A stretch of 11,944 nt of DNA from Afipia sp. (GTDB taxonomy: Bacteria; Pseudomonadota; Alphaproteobacteria; Rhizobiales; Xanthobacteraceae). Below are positions 6,652 through 11,944 of this stretch, piece after piece. Under the pieces are notes generated by a model. It worked only from the letters and a program-made list of their open reading frames with translations, ran no database searches and had not been told where the DNA came from. Made by a program: the position numbers and the translations under genes. Position 1 is the stretch's first letter, and every line of letters begins with the position of its first letter. The stretch spans positions 1 to 11,944 of the forward strand of contig JAPLPA010000232.1 of NCBI GenBank assembly GCA_026400415.1, written 5' to 3'.

Positions 6652-6927
6652 ATGACAGAACCCCACCGCCCGAGAGTCAAGTACGTCATCGGGCCAGATG
6701 GCAGTCCGTTAACGATTGCCGATTTGCCAGCGCCCGGTACCAAACGTTGGGTTATCCGACGTAAGGCCGAGGTTGTTGCCGCCGTTCGCGGTGGTCTCCT
6801 CTCGCTTGAGGAAGCCTGCAGCCGCTATACGCTGACGGTCGACGAATTCCTGTCCTGGCAGTTCTCCATCGATCAGCACGGCCTTGCCGGTTTGCGCACC
6901 ACGCGCATTCAGCAATACCGCCAGTAA
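6652..6927 (+). CDS. sciP: SciP-type CtrA inhibitor (DUF1153 protein)
   Basis: In Caulobacter, SciP is a small helix-turn-helix protein that binds CtrA and stops it activating transcription, limiting CtrA output to part of the cell cycle. This 91-residue protein is the right size and is conserved along nearly its whole length: VKYVIGPDGSPLTIADLP near the N-terminus, then KRWVIRRKAEVVAAVRGGLL, the HTH part with SLEEACSRYTLTVDEFLSW, and the C-terminal GLAGLRTTRIQQYR. The ATG is chosen over an in-frame TTG 24 bases upstream because family members begin just before this conserved segment; its ribosome-binding site is weak (GTGAG). The gene stands alone between two terminators, with a CtrA-like box ahead of it, so it is probably CtrA-activated and forms a negative feedback. 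The location inside a flagellar cluster fits CtrA's role in flagellar control. Confidence 0.92.
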   Translation: MTEPHRPRVKYVIGPDGSPLTIADLPAPGTKRWVIRRKAEVVAAVRGGLLSLEEACSRYTLTVDEFLSWQFSIDQHGLAGLRTTRIQQYRQ

Positions 6928-6957
6928 GACCTTTTTCTTTCATTTAGACGATTTAAC

Positions 6958-6990
6958 GAAAACCGGCCCCGCGACGGGAGGCCGGTTTTC
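6958..6990 (+). terminator. Strong intrinsic terminator after sciP
   Basis: GAAAACCGGCC (6958-6968) pairs perfectly with GGCCGGTTTTC (6980-6990), an 11-base-pair stem with an 11-base loop. The stem's A and T ends give a T-run for both directions. It follows the sciP stop by 30 bases and insulates the fliF operon from sciP transcription. Confidence 0.85.
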
Positions 6991-7016
6991 AGTATTTGGC
7001 GATTTCTCGCCCGCCG

Positions 7017-7030
7017 TTAACCGGCGTTAA
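7017..7030 (+). promoter_or_regulatory. CtrA-like paired TTAA motif upstream of fliF
   Basis: Two GTTAAC hexamers, each a palindrome, lie at 7016-7021 and 7026-7031, giving TTAA-N6-TTAA. The CtrA consensus is TTAA-N7-TTAA, so the spacing is one base short. The position, about 70 bases before the chosen fliF start, and the known CtrA control of the Caulobacter fliF operon support it. The short spacer is the main doubt. Confidence 0.45.
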
Positions 7031-7097
7031 CTATCTGGAAACCATACCTAGGCAATTCTTGCCCAGTCGGTGTTTCGCCGAATCTGGGGTTGGTTCG

Positions 7098-8675
7098 TTG
7101 CAGGGTCTGTTGGCATTTCTCAAAAGTCTGGGTGCGGCGCGAATGGCGGCCATGGCCGCCGTGACGCTCGCCCTTGTGGGCTTTTTCGGCTTCGTCATCA
7201 TGCGCGTCACCACACCGCAGATGACCACCCTCTTCACCGATCTCAGTTATGAGGACTCCTCCGGCATCATCAAGGAGCTGGATCGTCAGGCAATCCCCTA
7301 CGAATTGAAGAACGACGGCGCCATCGTCATGGTGCCGAAGGACAAAGTGACCCGGCTACGCATGAAGCTCGCCGAAGGCGGCCTGCCGAAAGGCGGAGGC
7401 GTCGGTTACGAGATTTTCGACAAATCCGACGCTCTCGGCTCGACCAGCTTCGTCCAGAACATTAATCATCTGCGCGCGCTGGAAGGCGAACTCGCTCGTA
7501 CCATCAAGGGTATCGATCGTATTCAGGCCGCTCGTGTCCATCTCGTGCTGCCAGAACGTCCGCTTTTCTCGCGTGAGACGCCTGAACCTTCGGCGTCCAT
7601 CGTGCTGCGCGTGCGCGGTCAGCTTGAGCCCGCTCAGGTCCGCGCGATTCGTCATATTGTTGCTTCCGCCGTCAACGGCATGAAGGCGCAGCGCGTCTCC
7701 ATCGTGGACGAAACCGGGCAATTGCTCGCCAATGGCGGCGCGGATGCCAATTCGTCGGACGGCGCGACCGGCGATGAACGGCGCGCTTCATATGAAAAGC
7801 GGATGCGCGATCAGGTCGAGCAAATCGTCTCTTCGGTGGTCGGTTCGGGCCGCGCGCGCGTGCAACTCTCCGCCGACTTCGATTACAACAAAGTGACTCA
7901 GACCTCTGACAAGTTCGACCCCGAAGGCCGCGTGTTGCGATCCAGCCAGTCTCGCGAAGAATCCTCAGCCACAGCAAACGCAAATGACGGCCAGGTCACG
8001 GTCAATAACGAATTGCCCGGTAATCAAGCTGGCGGTGCGACATCGACGCCGAAAGACCAAAGCAAGAAGAGCGAGGAAATCAACAACTACGAGATTTCCC
8101 GCGTCACCAAGACCGAAGTGACCGAAGCCGGCCGTGTCAACCGCATTTCGGTCGCAGTGCTGGTGGACGGCAGCTACACCAAAAGCGACAAGGGCGAGGT
8201 GGTCTACGCTGCCCGCTCGAAGGAAGACCTGGATCGTATCGCGACCCTCGTCCGCTCCGCCATCGGCTTCGACCAGAACGCCGATGAGCCCTCGATCATC
8301 CCCGTGACGGAGTCGAAGGGCTTTCTCGGCATGTTCCAGTTCACCAAAGACGACATCATGTATTTCATCGAGTTGGGCGTCATGTCGCTGCTCGGCCTGA
8401 TCGTGCTCTTGATGGTCGTGCGCCCGCTGCTCAAGCGCGTCCTTGCGGCCGACCCAGCGATGGCGAAGCCATCCGCATTGCCTGCGCCCGTCGAAGCCGC
8501 CGCGCCTAACGCAAATGCCCAGATCGGGCACAATGCGACATCGCAGATGATCGACGTTGCGCAGGTGCAAGGACAGGTTCACGCTCAATCCGTGCATCGC
8601 GTCGGCGAACTTGCCGAGCGCAATCCGACAGAGACCGCATCCATCATTCGTCAGTGGCTCACGGAACCGGCGTAA
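7098..8675 (+). CDS. fliF: Flagellar MS-ring protein FliF
   Basis: FliF builds the MS-ring in the inner membrane, the base on which the C-ring and export gate assemble. The chosen TTG start gives 525 residues. The protein then begins MQGLLAFLKSLG, as I recall for related alphaproteobacterial FliF proteins, and GGGG lies eight bases upstream. A longer frame from a TTG at 6996 would start upstream of the CtrA-like promoter motif; the first ATG (7143) would cut into the first membrane helix. Order of parts: membrane helix 1 (about 16-36); the YscJ/FliF periplasmic ring-building region (about 40-210, with ARVHLVLPERPLFSR); the FliF C-terminal periplasmic region with a disordered Asn/Ser-rich insert (about 285-320); membrane helix 2 (about 420-444); and a cytoplasmic tail ending in RNPTETASIIRQWL, the known FliG-binding segment. 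It is the first gene of the operon; its stop is six bases before fliG. Confidence 0.95.
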   Translation: MQGLLAFLKSLGAARMAAMAAVTLALVGFFGFVIMRVTTPQMTTLFTDLSYEDSSGIIKELDRQAIPYELKNDGAIVMVPKDKVTRLRMKLAEGGLPKGGGVGYEIFDKSDALGSTSFVQNINHLRALEGELARTIKGIDRIQAARVHLVLPERPLFSRETPEPSASIVLRVRGQLEPAQVRAIRHIVASAVNGMKAQRVSIVDETGQLLANGGADANSSDGATGDERRASYEKRMRDQVEQIVSSVVGSGRARVQLSADFDYNKVTQTSDKFDPEGRVLRSSQSREESSATANANDGQVTVNNELPGNQAGGATSTPKDQSKKSEEINNYEISRVTKTEVTEAGRVNRISVAVLVDGSYTKSDKGEVVYAARSKEDLDRIATLVRSAIGFDQNADEPSIIPVTESKGFLGMFQFTKDDIMYFIELGVMSLLGLIVLLMVVRPLLKRVLAADPAMAKPSALPAPVEAAAPNANAQIGHNATSQMIDVAQVQGQVHAQSVHRVGELAERNPTETASIIRQWLTEPA

Positions 8676-8681
8676 CCGCAC

Positions 8682-9770
8682 ATGGCAACAACACCCGCTC
8701 TCACGCAGAACACCAACGACATCGCAGGCGTCGTCGCCACACTGGCAAGCCGTCAGGGCAACCGCGCACGCAGCAAGCCGATGAGCGGGCCAAAACGCGC
8801 TGCCATCATGATGCTGGCCCTCGGCGAGCAATATGGCGGCAAGGTCTGGGCGATGCTCGACGACGACGAAGTACGCGAGCTGTCGCTGGTCATGTCGAAT
8901 CTCGGCACCATCGAGGCCGACGTGGTCGAGGATCTGCTGCTCGAATTCGTCTCGCGCATGTCGGCGTCGGGCGCGCTGATGGGAAATTTCGACGCTACCG
9001 AACGCCTGCTGCAACAATATCTTCCCGGCGAACGCGTCAGCGGCATCATGGACGAAATTCGCGGGCCTGCCGGCCGCAACATGTGGGAGAAGCTCTCCAA
9101 CGTGCAGGAAGAGGTTCTCGCAAACTATCTCAAGAACGAATACCCGCAGACGATCGCGGTCGTGCTCTCAAAACTGAAACCCGAACACGCAGCCCGCGTG
9201 CTGGCGATCCTTCCCGAGGACATGGCGCTCGACGTGGTCGGCCGGATGTTGAAGATGGAAGCGGTCCAGAAAGAAGTCATTGAGCGCGTCGAGCAGACGC
9301 TGCGCACGGAATTCATGTCCAATCTCTCGCAGACCCGACGCCGCGACGCGCATGAGGTGATGGCCGAAATCTTCAACAATTTCGACCGTCAGACCGAAAC
9401 CCGCTTCATTACCTCGCTGGAAGAAGACAACCGTGAATCCGCAGAGCGCATCAAGGCGCTGATGTTCACGTTCGACGATCTCGTCAAGCTCGACGCCGCC
9501 TCCGCGCAGACGCTGATGCGCCACGTCGACAAAGACAAGCTAGGCGTCGCGCTTAAAGGCGCCAATGATGCCGTGCGCCAGTTCTTTATGGGCAATATGT
9601 CGAGTCGCGCCGCAAAGATGTTGACTGATGATATGGCTGCCGCAGGCCCGGTTCGCCTGCGCGACGTGGACGAAGCACAGGCACTTCTGGTCAATCTTGC
9701 GAAGGATCTCGCCGCCAAGGGCGAAATCATGCTGCAGAAAAACCGCGCTGACGACGAGCTGGTGTACTGA
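8682..9770 (+). CDS. fliG: Flagellar motor switch protein FliG
   Basis: FliG is the rotor protein of the C-ring that receives torque from the stator and joins the MS-ring to FliM and FliN. The 362 residues carry an N-terminal extension of about 30 residues before the FliF-binding domain (SGPKRAAIMMLALGE at 35-49). The middle domain has the FliM-binding EYPQTIA motif (153-159; usually EHPQTIA), and the C-terminal domain starts near MFTF (261-264). The torque residues line up with E. coli at a constant offset of 28: Lys292, Arg309, Asp316, Asp317 and Arg325 for Lys264, Arg281, Asp288, Asp289 and Arg297. All are conserved, so this is a working rotor protein. The ribosome-binding site is weak, and translation is probably coupled to fliF. 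The stop TGA overlaps the fliH ATG by one base. Confidence 0.97.
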   Translation: MATTPALTQNTNDIAGVVATLASRQGNRARSKPMSGPKRAAIMMLALGEQYGGKVWAMLDDDEVRELSLVMSNLGTIEADVVEDLLLEFVSRMSASGALMGNFDATERLLQQYLPGERVSGIMDEIRGPAGRNMWEKLSNVQEEVLANYLKNEYPQTIAVVLSKLKPEHAARVLAILPEDMALDVVGRMLKMEAVQKEVIERVEQTLRTEFMSNLSQTRRRDAHEVMAEIFNNFDRQTETRFITSLEEDNRESAERIKALMFTFDDLVKLDAASAQTLMRHVDKDKLGVALKGANDAVRQFFMGNMSSRAAKMLTDDMAAAGPVRLRDVDEAQALLVNLAKDLAAKGEIMLQKNRADDELVY

Positions 9771-10423
9771 TGGGCGCACCCGCAAAATTCCTTTTCGATC
9801 TGGACTTCGCGGTCCCCGACGCTGCCAAGCAGCGCGCCGCAACTTCGGCCGAGATCGCCGCACAAGTCGCCGACGCGGAAACGCGCGGCTATCGCGAAGG
9901 TTTCGAGGCGGCACAGCACGAAGCCAAGATCGAAAGCGATCGACGTGCAGCGTTGGCGCTCGAAGAGATTGGCATTGCGATCAAGGGGATCGCCACCCGC
10001 TTTTCCGACATCGAGGGCCGCATGGAGACCGAGGCCGTCGATGTCGCGATGGCCGTCGCCCGCAAGCTCTGCAGCGAACTGATGGCTGCCGAGCCGCTGA
10101 CCGAAGTGATGGCACTGGTACAGGACTGTTTCCGCCATCTGACATCGACCCCACATATCGTAGTGCGGATCAACGACGGGCTTTACGACGCCGCGCGCGA
10201 GCGTATCGAACAACTTGCCAAGCGCAGCGGTTTCGAAGGCAAGCTTGTCATTCTGGCCGAGCCGGACATCGAGACCGGTGACTGCAAAATCGAATGGGCC
10301 GATGGCGGCGTGACGCTCAACCGCGCATCCATTGAAATGAAGATCGACGAACTCGTCGGGCGCTATCTGGCAACCCGCAATGAGGCCGCGGAGTCCCCGG
10401 CCATGAGGACCGACCATGAGTGA
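9770..10423 (+). CDS. fliH: Flagellar export ATPase regulator FliH (FlbE-like)
   Basis: FliH binds the export ATPase FliI, restrains it, and docks it at the C-ring through FliN. The 217-residue protein has the usual order: a variable N-terminus with KFLFDLDF, a long charged helical stretch (about residues 25-90, with GYREGFEAAQ), and a C-terminal domain (about 100-205) with AVARKLCSEL and the ending DCKIEWADGGVTLN that resembles FliH/V-ATPase subunit E folds. FliH is poorly conserved, so position matters: it sits between fliG and fliN as flbE does in Caulobacter. Its ATG overlaps the fliG stop (ATGA/TGATG junction), and its end overlaps fliN by eight bases, both signs of translational coupling. 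Confidence 0.88.
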   Translation: MGAPAKFLFDLDFAVPDAAKQRAATSAEIAAQVADAETRGYREGFEAAQHEAKIESDRRAALALEEIGIAIKGIATRFSDIEGRMETEAVDVAMAVARKLCSELMAAEPLTEVMALVQDCFRHLTSTPHIVVRINDGLYDAARERIEQLAKRSGFEGKLVILAEPDIETGDCKIEWADGGVTLNRASIEMKIDELVGRYLATRNEAAESPAMRTDHE

Positions 10424-10769
10424 CACAGACAACAACGTCCCGCTTCCCGAATTGAACGCCGCCGACGTGCCGGCGATGGACGATCAGACAATGTACGCCG
10501 ACGACGATCCGGGTACGCGCATCGCTTCCGATCTCGAGGCTGTGTTCGACGTTCCGGTTCAGGTCTCGGCGGTGCTGGGGCGTTCGCGAATGGACGTCGC
10601 CGAATTGCTCAAGCTCGGCCCCGGCACGGTGCTCGAACTCGACAGACGTGTTGGTGAGGCCATCGACATTTACGTCAACAACCGACTCGTCGCGCGCGGC
10701 GAAGTGGTTCTTGTCGAAGACAAGCTCGGCGTCACCATGACTGAAATCATCAAGGCGGAACGCGCCTAA
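10416..10769 (+). CDS. fliN: Flagellar motor switch protein FliN
   Basis: FliN forms the lower part of the C-ring and binds FliH and, in some bacteria, response regulators that set rotation. The 117-residue protein has an acidic N-terminal extension (about 1-38) and one SpoA (surface presentation of antigens) domain (about 40-113). Typical FliN motifs are visible: VPVQVSAVLGRSRM, LLKLGPGTVLELDR, and YVNNRLVARGEVVLVEDKLGV. The short length and single domain distinguish it from FliM. It starts inside the end of fliH. A gap of 56 bases separates it from flbD, without a recognisable terminator, so flbD is probably the last gene of the same operon. Confidence 0.96.
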   Translation: MSDTDNNVPLPELNAADVPAMDDQTMYADDDPGTRIASDLEAVFDVPVQVSAVLGRSRMDVAELLKLGPGTVLELDRRVGEAIDIYVNNRLVARGEVVLVEDKLGVTMTEIIKAERA

Positions 10770-10825
10770 TTTAATTTGATAACCCGGCGTCGAAAATGAT
10801 GCGGGCACAATAACAGGAGCAAACC

Positions 10826-11944
10826 ATGCGGCTTCTCATCGTTGGTACCCTCAAGGGCCAGCTTACCACCGCAACCAAAATCGCCATGGACAACGGCGCG
10901 AGTGTCACGCACGCCGAAGATATCGAACAAGCGATGGCGGTGTTGCGCGGCGGCAAGGGCGCGGATCTGCTACTTGTCGATGTTGCCCTCGACATCCGCG
11001 ACCTCGTGATGCGGCTCGAGGCCGAACACATTCACGTTCCCATCGTCGCCTGCGGCATCACCACCGACGCGCGTGCAGCGGTCGCCGCCATTCATGCCGG
11101 CGCAAAGGAATACATCCCGCTGCCGCCCGATCCGGAATTGATCGCCGCTGTCCTGGCTGCGGTTGCCAACGACTCCCGCGACTTGATCTATCGCGATGAG
11201 GCGATGGCGAAAGTCATCAAGCTCGCTCAACAGATTGCAGGCTCAGACGCCTCGGTGATGATCACCGGCGAATCCGGTACCGGCAAGGAAGTGCTGGCGC
11301 GCTACGTTCACACCCGCTCGAACCGCGCCAAGAAGCCATTCATCTCGGTCAACTGCGCGGCGATCCCTGAGCACCTTCTTGAATCCGAACTATTCGGTCA
11401 CGAGAAAGGCTCGTTCACCGGCGCTATCGCAAGGCGCATCGGCAAGTTCGAGGAAGCCAGCGGCGGCACGCTGTTACTGGACGAAGTCTCGGAAATGGAC
11501 GTGCGGCTGCAATCCAAGCTGTTGCGCGCCATTCAGGAGCGCGTGATCGATCGCGTCGGCGGCACCAAGCCCGTGCCTGTCGACATTCGCATCATCGCGA
11601 CATCCAACCGGAATCTCTCGGACGCGGTGCGCGACGGCACATTCCGGGAGGATTTGCTGTTTCGCCTGAACGTTGTGAATCTGAAAATTCCACCGCTGCG
11701 CGAACGGCCTTCGGACATTCTCGAACTGGCGCAGCATTTCGCCAAGAAATACTCAGAAGCCAATGGCGTGCCGCTGCGGCCGATCTCGGAAGCTGCGCGC
11801 AGCGTTCTGACGGCCAATCGCTCGCAAGGCAATGTCCGCGAACTGGAGAACACCATGCACCGTTCGGTGCTGATGGCGAGCGGCGATGAGATTGGACCCG
11901 ATGCCATTCTTTCACCCGATGGCGACCGCCTCGATATTTCTAAG
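10826..11944 (+). CDS. flbD: Sigma-54-dependent flagellar transcription activator FlbD, 3'-truncated by window edge
   Basis: FlbD is an NtrC-family activator that turns on sigma-54 flagellar promoters in Caulobacter and can repress fliF. The window holds 373 residues; the C-terminal DNA-binding helix-turn-helix is beyond the edge. The start ATG has AGGAG eight bases upstream. The N-terminal receiver-like domain (1-115) is degenerate: Asp52 is kept, but the acidic pair near residue 7 (VG here) and the usual Lys near position 98 (Leu here) are missing, so normal phosphorylation is doubtful. The AAA+ domain (about 123-355) is intact: Walker A GESGTGKE (148-155), Walker B GGTLLLDE (213-220), and sensor region ATSNRNL. 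The sigma-54-contact loop reads GSFTGA (195-200) instead of the usual GAFTGA. The spelling IARRIGKFEEA just after it is typical of FlbD. In Caulobacter, FliX, not a kinase, links FlbD to assembly; no fliX is in this window. Confidence 0.95.
   Translation, partial: MRLLIVGTLKGQLTTATKIAMDNGASVTHAEDIEQAMAVLRGGKGADLLLVDVALDIRDLVMRLEAEHIHVPIVACGITTDARAAVAAIHAGAKEYIPLPPDPELIAAVLAAVANDSRDLIYRDEAMAKVIKLAQQIAGSDASVMITGESGTGKEVLARYVHTRSNRAKKPFISVNCAAIPEHLLESELFGHEKGSFTGAIARRIGKFEEASGGTLLLDEVSEMDVRLQSKLLRAIQERVIDRVGGTKPVPVDIRIIATSNRNLSDAVRDGTFREDLLFRLNVVNLKIPPLRERPSDILELAQHFAKKYSEANGVPLRPISEAARSVLTANRSQGNVRELENTMHRSVLMASGDEIGPDAILSPDGDRLDISK

Noticed and set aside
6997..7011. TGGC followed by GC as a sigma-54 promoter before fliF
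   Set aside because: The GC falls one base off the required spacing and the rest of the -12 element is missing. It also overlaps the region just after the sciP terminator.
7965..9017. A 350-codon open frame on the minus strand across fliF and fliG
   Set aside because: It is antisense to two well-conserved genes. Its product is rich in His, Arg, Asp and Cys without any recognisable domain, as expected from high-GC codon bias in a mirrored frame.
9389..10435. A 348-codon open frame on the minus strand across fliG and fliH
   Set aside because: It is a shadow frame of conserved flagellar genes; no ribosome-binding site, promoter or family motif was seen.
1..11944. A CRISPR array, toxin-antitoxin pair, defence system or insertion sequence
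   Set aside because: No regular spaced direct repeats, transposase motifs or paired small toxin and antitoxin genes were seen. Apart from the recombinase end, the window is ordinary core genome.

Overview
The window looks like a chromosomal segment of an alphaproteobacterium, most likely of the Bradyrhizobium / Rhodopseudomonas / Afipia group. The evidence is a high-GC flagellar cluster in the Caulobacter order (fliF-fliG-fliH-fliN-flbD), a SciP-type CtrA inhibitor, a candidate EcfG-type stress promoter, CtrA-like boxes and a sigma-54 -24/-12 promoter. The taxonomic call comes from recognising protein families, not from a search.

Layout. (1) 1-1251: the C-terminal part of a large serine recombinase, cut by the left window edge. 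It is visibly richer in A+T than the rest and is the end of an integrated element. Its stop codon lies inside an elongator-type tRNA-Met(CAU) gene (1208-1284, minus strand), which is probably the integration target. (2) 1354-3740: a minus-strand block. It holds mnmA (tRNA 2-thiolation), a class I methyltransferase resembling Rhodobacter-type phosphatidylethanolamine N-methyltransferases, a small exported Pro/Ala/Thr-rich protein behind a GGAAC-N16-CGTT promoter, and then the tRNA with its own TTGACA/TTATAT promoter. (3) 3646-3924: a divergent intergenic region with the mnmA promoter, two short inverted repeats, and a near-consensus sigma-54 promoter facing fliK. (4) 3925-6529: fliK and flgD, hook-length control and hook-cap proteins, closed by a hairpin. 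(5) 6567-6990: sciP as a single gene behind a CtrA-like box and ahead of a strong terminator. (6) 7017-11944: a second CtrA-like box, then fliF (MS-ring), fliG, fliH, fliN (C-ring and export) and flbD (sigma-54 activator, cut by the right edge), tightly packed or overlapping.

How it works together. If the motifs are functional, the right 8 kb carries most of a flagellar control circuit. CtrA would switch on sciP and the fliF operon. The operon's last gene, FlbD, would activate sigma-54 promoters such as that of fliK-flgD once the basal body is built. SciP would feed back to restrain CtrA. This is the known Caulobacter logic; the sequence shows the parts, and the wiring is inferred.

I found no CRISPR array, no insertion sequence and no clearly undescribed system. 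The most unusual points are the probably leaderless, stress-controlled exported protein and the recombinase whose reading frame ends inside the tRNA target gene.
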